21,752 nt of DNA from JAYPEY01 sp964519245 (GCA_964519245.1 CAZFLK010000088.1:1-21752), one strand, 5' to 3'. Positions 14,736 through 21,752 are shown, counted from the stretch's first letter. Numbers and translations are program-made. Notes: generated by a model from the letters alone, not told the origin.

Positions 14736-15743
14736 ATGCCAGTACGCCTAGCGCCATTTGAAGTCCCGAAGCGGTTGAAGAAAGACGAAGCAACCGCGAC
14801 GGATACCTACACCCAATTCATCGCCGATCCGTTCGAGCCCGGCTATGGACACACCATCGGCAACTCGCTTCGCCGCGTTCTCCTGTCGTCCCTCGAAGGC
14901 GCCGCCATCACATCCGTGCGGATTGACGGCGCGATGCACGAGTTTGCGACCGTGGACGGCGTGGTTGAGGATGTCACCGACATCGTGCTCAACCTGAAGA
15001 AGGTCAAGCTCAAGATCCATGACACCCGGGATCCCCAGGTGCTGCTGATCTCGGTGAACAAGGCGGGCGAAGTCACTGCCGGCGACATTGAGTTGAACCA
15101 CCACACCGAGGTGGTCAACCCCGACCAGGTCATCTGCACGCTCGACAAGAAGAAAAAGTTCATGATGGAACTCGAGGTGCAGATCGGTCGCGGTTTTCAT
15201 CCGGGGGATGAGAACAAGAAACCGGACCAGGCGATCGGGGTCATCGCCATCGACTCCATTTTCTCGCCGGTGACGCGGGTGAAGTATGCCGTTGAGAGCG
15301 CCCGTGTGGGGCAGCGCACCGATTACGACAAGTTGGTGTTGGATGTGTGGACGGACGGTCGCATTTCACCGGACGACGCGCTGACTCAGGCGTCGGCAAT
15401 CCTGCAGCATCACCTCGATGTGTTCGTTGGCTACGACAAGAACGCGATCCAGATCGAGGAGGTTGTTGACAAGCAGGACGAAGAGAAGGCACAGCAGAAG
15501 AAACTGCTGAACATGAGCGTCAACGAGATTGAGCTCAGCGTCCGCGCAGCGAACTGCCTCAACAATGCCAATATTACCACCGTGGGGCAATTGGCCCTGA
15601 AGACTGAAGCCGAGATGCTCAAGTATCGCAACTTCGGCAAGAAATCGCTCAACGAGATCAAGGACAAACTCACGCAGCTCGGCCTGTCGCTGGGTATGAA
15701 CGTCGATTCGGCATTGCTCGACGGTTCCGTTGAAGAGTCCTGA
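14736..15743 (+). CDS. rpoA: RNA polymerase alpha subunit
   Basis: Alpha dimerises to start RNA polymerase assembly, and its C-terminal domain binds UP elements and activators. The 335-residue protein has an N-terminal domain (about 1-235) with PGYGHTIGNSLRRVLLSS (36-52) and a C-terminal domain (about 258-330). The DNA-binding determinant VRAANCLNNANI keeps the residues equivalent to E. coli Arg265, Asn268 and Cys269 (here Arg270, Asn273, Cys274), and GKKSLNEIK keeps the Lys298-Ser299-Glu302 set. The linker (EEVVDKQDEEKAQQKK) is acidic. A GGAGG at 14700-14704 is too far (31 nt) to serve this ATG; no closer Shine-Dalgarno sequence is seen. Confidence 0.98.
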   Translation: MPVRLAPFEVPKRLKKDEATATDTYTQFIADPFEPGYGHTIGNSLRRVLLSSLEGAAITSVRIDGAMHEFATVDGVVEDVTDIVLNLKKVKLKIHDTRDPQVLLISVNKAGEVTAGDIELNHHTEVVNPDQVICTLDKKKKFMMELEVQIGRGFHPGDENKKPDQAIGVIAIDSIFSPVTRVKYAVESARVGQRTDYDKLVLDVWTDGRISPDDALTQASAILQHHLDVFVGYDKNAIQIEEVVDKQDEEKAQQKKLLNMSVNEIELSVRAANCLNNANITTVGQLALKTEAEMLKYRNFGKKSLNEIKDKLTQLGLSLGMNVDSALLDGSVEES

Positions 15744-15763
15744 TCACATCCCTCTGACACGAC

Positions 15764-16438
15764 ATGCGACACCTTAAACGTAACGCGAAACTGGGACGGA
15801 AAGGCGAACATCGCAATGCGATGCTTGCCAACCTGGTCTGCAGCCTGATCAAGTCCTGGAAGGGCGGTAAATGCGTCACCACCACGTTGGCCAAGGCCAA
15901 GGCAGCGCGGTCCGTCGCCGAGAAAATGGTCACGCTCGGCAAGAAAGGCTCCCTCCATCATCGGCGTCTCGCCGCCGCGCGGCTGAAGCAACAGGCGCGG
16001 ACGCACTTCAAAGGCCGCCTTCAGGGCAAGACTCCGGTTCCCGGCAAGCAACTGCGCGAGGCTTGGCGCGAGAATGAGGACGTCGTCCGGATCCTGTTCG
16101 ACGAGATTGCTCCGGATTTCAAAGAACGCCCGGGCGGCTATACCCGCATTGTAAAGCTGCATCGTCGCCGCGGCGACGCGGCGGAAATGGCCATGCTGGA
16201 GTGGGTGGATGAGGACTTCACGGGCGAAGCGCCCGCCGCGGCCAAGCCGAAGAAGGAAGCCAAGCCTGAAGAACCGAAAGCGGAAGAGTCCGCAGCGGAA
16301 GAGCCCAAGGCCGAAGTTGAAAAGGCTGAAACCGAGGAGCCCAAAACGGATGCCGACGAGGCCACGGCTGAAGCCGAAGAGCCGAAGGCAGAGGCGGAAG
16401 ACGCTGGCGACAGCGACGAAACGGAGAAGGCCAAGTAA
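15764..16438 (+). CDS. rplQ: 50S ribosomal protein L17 with a long acidic C-terminal tail
   Basis: L17 lies near the tunnel exit on the 50S. The 224-residue protein is much longer than the roughly 120-130 of E. coli. The core (1-151) has MRHLKRNAKLGRKGEHRNAM, TTTLAKAKAARSVAEKMVTL, and the C-terminal GGYTRIVKLHRRRGDAAEMA. It includes an insertion around residues 78-100 compared with E. coli. Residues 152-224 are a low-complexity Ala/Glu/Lys/Pro tail with EEPKAE at 169, 179 and 205 and EEPKTD at 191. It ends the cluster and is followed within 30 bp by a terminator. Confidence 0.96.
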   Translation: MRHLKRNAKLGRKGEHRNAMLANLVCSLIKSWKGGKCVTTTLAKAKAARSVAEKMVTLGKKGSLHHRRLAAARLKQQARTHFKGRLQGKTPVPGKQLREAWRENEDVVRILFDEIAPDFKERPGGYTRIVKLHRRRGDAAEMAMLEWVDEDFTGEAPAAAKPKKEAKPEEPKAEESAAEEPKAEVEKAETEEPKTDADEATAEAEEPKAEAEDAGDSDETEKAK

Positions 16439-16465
16439 TCCTGACTCTATTTGCGATAAGACGCG

Positions 16466-16495
16466 AAAGCCCTCCCCGAGCGGGGAGGGCTTTTT
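16466..16495 (+). terminator. Intrinsic terminator after rplQ
   Basis: A perfect stem (AAAGCCCTCCCC / GGGGAGGGCTTT) of 12 bp with a GAGC tetraloop runs straight into a T-tract ending at 16495. It lies 28 nt after the rplQ stop and ends the ribosomal super-operon. On the opposite strand the stem is followed by only three T, so it would act weakly on the convergent operon. Confidence 0.93.
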
Positions 16496-16597
16496 CTATT
16501 CCGACTCCAAGCTGAGCCATTTTGGTGTTTCGGAAGTTTGGCTGCGGCTCGCGAGGGAGCAAGGCCGAACCGGTTCGAACAAAAGCGAGATCGGGCG

Positions 16598-18163
16598 TCA
16601 ATGAATGACAAAATCACGTCGTTGCAAGTTTCCCTTCAACTGTGATCCTGAGTAAGCGGTTACGCTGGCGAGAGAGAGCATGAACACAATGAGGTGGATT
16701 GCGGCGGAATCCGGAGCTGATTGTCCGGCCATCAACCTGATCAGGTAGCCTGAGGCCAGCGCGGTGATCGCGGGCAGGAGGATGGCCATGCAGATCGTCT
16801 TGATCCAGGCTATCACGACGTTGCGCGCCCGCAACGAGTAGTGGAGTCCGATCGGCGCCAACGCCAGATAGGCGAGGAGCATGTAGGCGAGCTCAGAAAG
16901 GTCGAAGCGGAAGTAGCGAAGCGCGTAGGTTGTTTTGACCGCGGCAAGGGCGGCGATTGCTGGGAGGAATTGCGACCAGAGGCCGCGAATACGTCCCCTG
17001 ATGATCTGACCGACGGACAAAGGCGCCACCAGGATCAGTTCCATCGCGCCGGATTCTCGTTCGCGGTGAAAACTGCCCGCGGCCGCGAAAGCCATGCCGC
17101 AGCTCAGCGCCAAGGCCAGGATCTCGGTTCCGCCGACGCGTGCGGAATACATGTAGAAGCCTCCGGAACAGACGGCCAGTGACCATAGCCACTTGGTCAA
17201 CCGGGCGCTGGTGGTGCGCAAATGCAGCCAGCCGATCGGATTGTCCGTCAACTTGCGATCAACCGACCTTGCCAATCGTTCTCGGAGGATCATGGGCGAG
17301 GCGAAGATTGCCAACCAGCGCTCGTTCAGTCGCGGCGCTGAAATCCCATCGACGCTCTCGCGCAATCGGCGGGCGGTATGGTTGACGATCCTGGCAAACG
17401 CCGCGGCGGCGCAGAGGGTGAAGACGGCGGTCATCAGCATCCACGCAGCCAGATGCCCGGCATTCATCGGAGCTGTAACCACCGTCCAGGCGCCTTCCGC
17501 CCCGGTGCACAGGAGAGGTTCCATTCGAAATGAATCCCAAAGACTGCGGCCAAAACTCTCCGCTTGGAAGCGGCCCAGCTGGAAGGCGGCGAGAACACAG
17601 GAAAGCAGAGTATGGAAAGCGAAGCTCAGGAGGGTGAAAATGGCGCTGAGGGCCACCGATGCCGCCCCGGCCCAGCGCGCTTCGTTGATGTGGGACGACG
17701 CGATCAATCCGGAGCCGAGCGCGAGCATCATGGCGGTCGAGTTGTGCATCAGCGCCAGCAGGCCTTCCTTCCAACCGGCGCCGCCGAAGAGGAATGCGAG
17801 GCTGATGATGGGCAGGGCGGCCGCGGCCACGGTCACTCCTCGCAACGCGTGCACGAAACTCTTTGCGGCGACGATGCCGGTCGCGGTCAACGGGGTCAGG
17901 AACAGCAGGTTGAGGGTGCCTTCCCGCCGTTCGCGGCTGAGACAGTCGGCGGTGAGCAGCGGCGCGCCCAGCACGATTCCAAGAAACAGGGCGGCATTCA
18001 GGTTGCCGAACAACTCGGGCCCCAGCCGGGCAGCCGATTGGAATGCGTCGCCATGGCCGATGGCGCCTACCGCGATCATGGCGCCCGCGCCGAGCGCCCG
18101 CAGCCAGAAGTTCAGCGGTCGTCGCGATTCAACGCGCAGTTCGCGCGCAATGGCGGGGGGAAT
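16598..18163 (-). CDS. ABC-2 type transporter permease with two similar halves
   Basis: This is the membrane part of an ABC-2 type transporter; the substrate is unknown. From the first ATG (18079) it has 493 residues with many hydrophobic helices. Two half-domains each carry the ABC-2 motif: RERREGTLNLLFLTPL (49-64) and RERESGAMELILVAPL (339-354). The second half begins NPIGWLHLRTTSARLTKWLW. A matching segment, IARELRVESRRPLNFWLR, lies just upstream of the first ATG, and that frame has no ATG, GTG or TTG back to the stop at 18242-18244. I therefore extend the gene to the ATT at 18163, preceded by AGAGA at 7 nt (521 residues); the start remains uncertain. It is the last gene of the - strand operon and converges on rplQ. 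Confidence 0.85.
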   Translation of the reverse strand: MPPAIARELRVESRRPLNFWLRALGAGAMIAVGAIGHGDAFQSAARLGPELFGNLNAALFLGIVLGAPLLTADCLSRERREGTLNLLFLTPLTATGIVAAKSFVHALRGVTVAAAALPIISLAFLFGGAGWKEGLLALMHNSTAMMLALGSGLIASSHINEARWAGAASVALSAIFTLLSFAFHTLLSCVLAAFQLGRFQAESFGRSLWDSFRMEPLLCTGAEGAWTVVTAPMNAGHLAAWMLMTAVFTLCAAAAFARIVNHTARRLRESVDGISAPRLNERWLAIFASPMILRERLARSVDRKLTDNPIGWLHLRTTSARLTKWLWSLAVCSGGFYMYSARVGGTEILALALSCGMAFAAAGSFHRERESGAMELILVAPLSVGQIIRGRIRGLWSQFLPAIAALAAVKTTYALRYFRFDLSELAYMLLAYLALAPIGLHYSLRARNVVIAWIKTICMAILLPAITALASGYLIRLMAGQSAPDSAAIHLIVFMLSLASVTAYSGSQLKGNLQRRDFVIH

Positions 18164-18456
18164 GTTCAGTTCTCTGGGGCCGGGTTGTTGGTTGTGAGCT
18201 TTGGGAGAACGCGCCGTCCGTCTCTGGGCCTCATGGTCGCATCAGACACGCCCAATCTGCGCTGTTTGGGATGGTTGATCAATCCACGAAAGAAACATCG
18301 CTCAGTCAGTCGGCGCGACTGCTGGGGATCGGTGACTTGGCGCTGATTCAGGTTGTCGGGCTGACGACGCAAACCCCAAGCGCAATCAGCGACTGCAGGC
18401 TCGCGAGAAAGTAGGTAAAGGCCGGGGCGACGCTGATCCGTCGTTTGATCCCGGCG
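18164..18456. other. Gap between ATPase and permease genes
   Basis: These 293 bp separate two genes that are usually adjacent in ABC-2 operons. On the - strand a short frame from about 18455 to 18348 reads IKRRISVAPAFTYFLASLQ and LIALGVCVVSP, like a membrane helix after a basic stretch. It lacks its own start codon beyond sites inside the ATPase gene. From 18347 to about 18180 I see no coding signal and no convincing promoter or terminator. Confidence 0.5.
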
Positions 18457-19413
18457 TTACTGGGTCTCCCCGCGGGTGACCTGCATGAAGACCTCTTCAA
18501 GGCCGATCTCGTCTTCGCGGAGCATGGTGAGGCGGGCTCCCCCGTTGACGAGGGTCTCGGCAATGACGCTGGGATCGCCATCGGGGTTGGCGAGGGTGAT
18601 CCGGAGGTCGCCTTCCTCATTCTCGACTTCGGCGATTTCGGAGCGGGCTTTCAGGATGCCGATGGCTTCATCGGGGTCGGTGGAAACGCGGACCCACCAG
18701 GCGGAGCCCCCGGCGACCTGGTCGCGCACGCCCTGCACGGGGCCGCTGTAGATCAACTTTCCTTTCTCGATGATGCACACGCGGTTGCAGAGGTTCTGCA
18801 GTTCACTGAGAATATGGGAGGAGATGATGATGGTCTTGCCCATGCGCTGGAGTTCCTCGAGGATCGCCATCATTTCAATGCGCGCCCGCGGGTCAAGGCC
18901 GCTGGCGGGTTCGTCGAGGAGGAGCAGATTGGGGTCGTGGATGAGCACGCGGGCCAGACCGAGGCGTTGCTGCATGCCCCGGCTGAGTGCGCCGATCAGC
19001 GCGCCCCTCTTCTCGCTGAGGCCGACCAGCTCCAGGACATCCGCCACGGTCTTCTCGCGTTGGGTTGAAGGGATCTTGTAGCAGGCGCCGAAGAAATCCA
19101 GATATTCGGTCACCTCCATGTCCTTGTAGACGCCGAAGAAGTCGGGCATGTAGCCGATCACATGGCGCACTTCATCGGCGCTGCGCACGACGTCGCGACC
19201 CAACACCTTGGCCGTGCCTGCCGAGGGGGCGAGAAAGGTGGCGAGGATGCGCAGGGTGGTGGTTTTGCCGGCTCCGTTGGAGCCGATGAAGCCGAAGAGG
19301 TCGCCCTGATTGACCGTGAGGTTCAGGTCGGACAAGGCGACCATGTCGCCGTAGTGGCGGGAGAGACCCGTGGTCTCGACTGCAGGAACGTTGGGTGCAA
19401 CTTGAATGCTCAT
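18457..19413 (-). CDS. ABC-2 type transporter ATP-binding protein
   Basis: This cytoplasmic ATPase powers the transporter. The frame is open further upstream to 19530, but the ATG at 19413 gives MSIQVAPNVPAVETTGLSRH, sits 8 bp after the preceding stop, and makes 318 residues, normal for the family. Walker A is GSNGAGKT (44-51), the signature is LSRGMQQRL (143-151), Walker B is LLLLDEP (163-169), and the switch histidine is His200. At the Q-loop the sequence is GYMPDFFGVY with Asp in place of Gln, as is common in this ABC-2 subgroup (GldA/CcmA/YhbG-like). About 100 C-terminal residues follow the ATPase core. Confidence 0.96.
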   Translation of the reverse strand: MSIQVAPNVPAVETTGLSRHYGDMVALSDLNLTVNQGDLFGFIGSNGAGKTTTLRILATFLAPSAGTAKVLGRDVVRSADEVRHVIGYMPDFFGVYKDMEVTEYLDFFGACYKIPSTQREKTVADVLELVGLSEKRGALIGALSRGMQQRLGLARVLIHDPNLLLLDEPASGLDPRARIEMMAILEELQRMGKTIIISSHILSELQNLCNRVCIIEKGKLIYSGPVQGVRDQVAGGSAWWVRVSTDPDEAIGILKARSEIAEVENEEGDLRITLANPDGDPSVIAETLVNGGARLTMLREDEIGLEEVFMQVTRGETQ

Positions 19414-19421
19414 GTGCGAAG

Positions 19422-20453
19422 TCAGTTCTCGGGGCTGATCGAAACGCTCAGCCGGATCATGGTGTCGGTATGGCTCCGACGCGGTGTAAACTGGTTCATC
19501 TTGCCGGTGAGGCTGCCGCCCGCATCCCACGCCATGAGAACGGCCTGTCCCCGGTCAACGGCCTCGCTGAGCTCCAGGCCGCCGGGGGCGATGAAGCTGT
19601 TGTTGTAGTCATTCTGGCTATTCTGGCTGCCGCGTCTGAGTTGCTGGTTGAAGCTGGCGGCGATGACGCTGGCGGGGATGTTGGAAATCCGGGAGCGACG
19701 CGAACTGCCAAAGGCCTGGCGGCGCTGATTGATGACGCTGACAAAACGTCCGGCGTGGGATTGCACGAAGCTGCGCAGGCTCTGGCCGACGTTGAGGTCC
19801 AGTGAGATCGTCTTGGATTCGCCGGCGTTGAGGGGCCCGAGGGTGTGAATCTTGGAATTGTAGACGAGGTGGACTTCTTGAAGTTGCCGGTCGAGAAGGT
19901 TGGAGACGTTCCCCTCCAGTCTGAAGCCGTTGCGGTCGAGGGCGGCCTTGACGGGGGGCTCGCCTGACTGCCACCAGTCGTTCACGTAGAGTTGGCTGGT
20001 CCAGACGGGCACGTAGACGTCGGCGTCGTAGCCGTCGCCCTGGTGGGTGACGGTGGCGCGACTGGTGTCGGAGGCTCCCATGTGCGAACCGCTGTACTCG
20101 CCGCGAAGGGTGGCGGTCGGTTGGACGCCGGCCAGTCCATATTGCTTGTTGGAGGGGGAATAGATGGAGGCGTAGGTGCGGCCGCGGAGTTCGGCCCGGT
20201 CGCCCCGTTGATGGACGTCGACAAGGTGTAGCTCATTCCACTCCGTCTCGCCGGCGCGCAGCATGAAGCCAATCCAGTAGATCAGCACGGAAAAGAGCAC
20301 GACGTAGCAGGGGAAGGTGATCCATGTGAGCATCTGGCGGTTGATCTTCTTGAGCCACCATTGGTCGAACGGGCCAATGACCAGGAGGTAGATCACCAGC
20401 AGCAACAGCAGCCAGTGAACGGGGAGCTTACGCACCTGTTTGCTGTCGATCAT
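19422..20453 (-). CDS. Membrane protein with two N-terminal TM helices; probably the 3' part of a split gene
   Basis: I do not recognise a named family with certainty. The 343-residue frame begins MIDSKQVRKLPVHW, then two hydrophobic helices at about 13-29 and 44-65 separated by a basic DQWWLKKINRQMLTW loop, then WNELHLVDV and a long beta-rich soluble part probably outside the cytoplasm. The ATG overlaps the stop of the upstream frame by 4 nt (ATGA). The same frame stays open and GC3-rich upstream of this ATG, reading QASFGGHPIDGVFGS back to a C11 tract at 20498-20508. One extra C, or two fewer, would make it continuous with the upstream frame as a protein of about 729 residues. Role: probably an accessory membrane subunit of the adjacent ABC-2 transporter. 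Confidence 0.8.
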   Translation of the reverse strand: MIDSKQVRKLPVHWLLLLLVIYLLVIGPFDQWWLKKINRQMLTWITFPCYVVLFSVLIYWIGFMLRAGETEWNELHLVDVHQRGDRAELRGRTYASIYSPSNKQYGLAGVQPTATLRGEYSGSHMGASDTSRATVTHQGDGYDADVYVPVWTSQLYVNDWWQSGEPPVKAALDRNGFRLEGNVSNLLDRQLQEVHLVYNSKIHTLGPLNAGESKTISLDLNVGQSLRSFVQSHAGRFVSVINQRRQAFGSSRRSRISNIPASVIAASFNQQLRRGSQNSQNDYNNSFIAPGGLELSEAVDRGQAVLMAWDAGGSLTGKMNQFTPRRSHTDTMIRLSVSISPEN

Positions 20454-21610
20454 GCTCCCGAAGACGCCGTCGATGGGGTGGCCGCCGAAACTGGCTTGGG
20501 GGGGGGGGCGAGTTTCTCAGGCGCAAGGCGCATCATGTGCGCCCAGAACCAGGGGCGGAGCTTCCAACTGCGGAACGGTTCGCGTTCCGGGCTGAACGCG
20601 AGGGCGGTGATGATGCCGCGGCCGCGGGGGGCGGCGATGATCAGCGGCGAGCCGTCGATCTCAAGATGCACGACGCCGTCGCGCGGTTCGGCTTTCGCAA
20701 TGGGGAAGTCCTGGCCTTCGAAATTGGCGTCAGGCTCCAATTTGGCATAGACATCCTCCGTGTTCTGAGAGGGTTTGCGCCAGTCGGGTTTCACGCCGCT
20801 GACGGCTCCGGTTTGCAACCATTTCTGGATTGCGCCGGAGGCGGTCACGGAACCGCCGCCGCTGACGTCGCAAGGCATGATCGCGTTGAGCCAGGGCGAG
20901 CCGGTAACGTCGTTCGGGCTTTCGATGGCGACGATCAGATTGCCGCCTGAGTGCAGCCACTTCTGGAGAGCTTCGATCTGGGGGGCGGTCAGGTCGAGGG
21001 CGGTTTCAGAGTTCAGGTAGAAGGCGTCCATGCCCTCGAGAGCGATGGGGTTGTCCGGAACGAGGGGCGCGCGAAATCGGGCAGTCCTGGGTTTGGCAGC
21101 GCTGTCGCCAGCGGGAATCTCGGGCAGGCGGGGAGAGCCCGGGAAGGTCCGGGAAAGGGCTCCCATGAGAGGCGCGCTCCAAGTCATGCCGACGCCGGCC
21201 CGGATGTCCTCCTGCTCGGCTACGACCCTGCCCCGTTCATCCAACAACCGCGCTTTCCAGGTCTGAAAGCGACTGCCGGCTGCAAAGACGGGGATGACGA
21301 TGCGCTTGCGGGTTTCCGTCGGCAATTCGACCACGAAGCGTCGCACGTTGTCGCTGCCGGAATTGGAGGTCCCCAGTTCCACGACGCCGGTGAAGGCCGG
21401 GCCGTCGTTGTGGATTTCACAGGTGACGGGAAACCAGTTCGCCTCGCGCACGACGCCGTCATTGCCGTAGCCGAGAAACACGTCGAACTGGAATGCCCGG
21501 GCGCTGGTTGAGGCGATCAGGAATGCGCTCAACAACGCCGTGACACAAAACAGCTTCGACGATTGAATCGTCTGAATGGAATGTCGCCTGCCTCCCTGAG
21601 AGTTGGTCAT
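20450..21610 (-). CDS. Exported protein with GATase-like domain; probably the 5' part of a split gene
   Basis: The 386-residue frame starts with a signal peptide (hydrophobic 19-36, likely cleavage after SARA at 39). Residues about 40-135 look like a beta-sandwich (NWFPVTCEIHNDG; FVVELPTETRKRIVIPV). Residues about 190-340 resemble a class I glutamine amidotransferase-like fold lacking a catalytic Cys: LDLTAPQIEALQKWLHSGGN is typical, and GRGIITALAFSPEREPFRSW ends it. After the C11 tract the last residues (KPVSAATPSTASSGA) look random, whereas the alternative frame continues sensibly into the next gene. Such proteins occur beside ABC-2 transporters in PVC and other bacteria. AAGGG lies 4-5 nt before the ATG. 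Confidence 0.8.
   Translation of the reverse strand: MTNSQGGRRHSIQTIQSSKLFCVTALLSAFLIASTSARAFQFDVFLGYGNDGVVREANWFPVTCEIHNDGPAFTGVVELGTSNSGSDNVRRFVVELPTETRKRIVIPVFAAGSRFQTWKARLLDERGRVVAEQEDIRAGVGMTWSAPLMGALSRTFPGSPRLPEIPAGDSAAKPRTARFRAPLVPDNPIALEGMDAFYLNSETALDLTAPQIEALQKWLHSGGNLIVAIESPNDVTGSPWLNAIMPCDVSGGGSVTASGAIQKWLQTGAVSGVKPDWRKPSQNTEDVYAKLEPDANFEGQDFPIAKAEPRDGVVHLEIDGSPLIIAAPRGRGIITALAFSPEREPFRSWKLRPWFWAHMMRLAPEKLAPPPKPVSAATPSTASSGA
20498..20508. repeat. Homopolymer tract of 11 G (C on the coding strand)
   Basis: Eleven consecutive G on the + strand. On the - strand this is C11, coding for Ala-Pro-Pro-Pro in the upstream frame. A length of 12 or 9 would join the two flanking frames into one. 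It is the longest homopolymer I noticed in the window. Confidence 0.97.
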
Positions 21611-21643
21611 AGTCCCTTGTGCAATTGGTGATGACTTGCGGGA

Positions 21644-21672
21644 AAACTAGTCGCCGCCGCGGTGATACGCAA
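21644..21672 (-). promoter_or_regulatory. Candidate promoter for the - strand operon
   Basis: On the - strand TTGCGT (21672-21667) and TAGTTT (21649-21644) are separated by exactly 17 nt. Transcription would start near 21637, about 27 nt before the ATG at 21610. Both hexamers match the sigma-70 consensus only partly, so this is a position-based candidate. From here to the window end (21752) there is no gene. Confidence 0.35.
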
Positions 21673-21752
21673 ACGGAATTCATTTGCGCCCGGGCGTCGC
21701 GCGTTGACTCAAATTAAATGACACCGGGGAGGTTCAGCTGAGCGGGGTGAGA

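Noticed and set aside
16566..16580. CGAACCGGTTCG palindrome with GGTTCGAAC resembling a tRNA T-loop
   Set aside because: No T-stem pairing and no acceptor, D or anticodon arms around it. It is probably chance or a minor part of the convergent junction.
17193..18346. Long + strand open frames (334 and 260 codons) opposite the ABC permease
   Set aside because: Arg/Ala/Ser-rich composition without domains. The - strand frame has clear ABC-2 motifs and membrane helices.
21704..21752. Possible + strand promoter (TTGACT) for a divergent gene
   Set aside because: No matching -10 hexamer at the right spacing and no start codon inside the window. Only a GGGGAGG run is seen, so it cannot be supported.
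1..21752. CRISPR arrays, IS elements, prophage genes, tRNA or rRNA genes
   Set aside because: No regularly spaced repeats, transposase or integrase motifs, or RNA gene signatures were found on reading both strands.

Overview
The window looks like a chromosomal segment from a Gram-negative bacterium of moderately high GC, most likely in the PVC group and probably Verrucomicrobiota. That placement is inferred from gene order, from Ala/Glu-rich extensions on several ribosomal proteins, and from the neighbouring ABC/membrane-protein operon. It was not tested by a database search.

Region 1 (about 2-16438, all on the + strand) is a nearly complete fused str/S10/spc/alpha ribosomal super-operon. 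The order is fusA (3' part), rpsJ, rplC, rplD, rplW, rplB, rpsS, rplV, rpsC, rplP, rpmC, rpsQ, rplN, rplX, rplE, rpsN, rpsH, rplF, rplR, rpsE, rplO, secY, map, an infA-like gene, rpmJ, rpsM, rpsK, rpsD, rpoA and rplQ. Gaps are mostly 5-40 bp, so one or a few long transcripts are likely. No tuf lies between fusA and rpsJ, no rpmD (L30) between rpsE and rplO, and no adk between secY and map. About half of the start codons lack a recognisable Shine-Dalgarno sequence. S11 carries an N-terminal extension of about 84 residues with three 14-residue repeats. S5, L15 and L17 carry acidic Ala/Glu-rich C-terminal tails. The infA-like protein matches IF-1 in length and at both ends, but its central basic segment is rewritten. 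A strong intrinsic terminator at 16466-16495 closes the cluster.

Region 2 (16598-21610, all on the - strand) converges on region 1. Transcribed from right to left, it encodes an exported protein with a GATase-like fold, a two-TM membrane protein, an ABC-2 type ATPase, and a large ABC-2 permease with two similar halves. The first two reading frames meet just after a run of 11 C (coding strand). One extra C would fuse them into a single protein of about 729 residues, so this is a phase-variable gene, a slippage site, a recent frameshift, or a sequencing error. The conserved-looking N-terminus of the permease lies upstream of its first ATG, with no ATG, GTG or TTG in frame, so a non-AUG start (ATT at 18163) or a mutated start is likely. 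The 293 bp between the ATPase and the permease hold one short membrane-like open frame but no convincing gene.

The first region builds ribosomes, RNA polymerase alpha and the Sec translocon core. The second probably encodes an envelope ABC system whose substrate cannot be read from the sequence. No RNA genes, CRISPR arrays, insertion sequences or prophage genes were seen.
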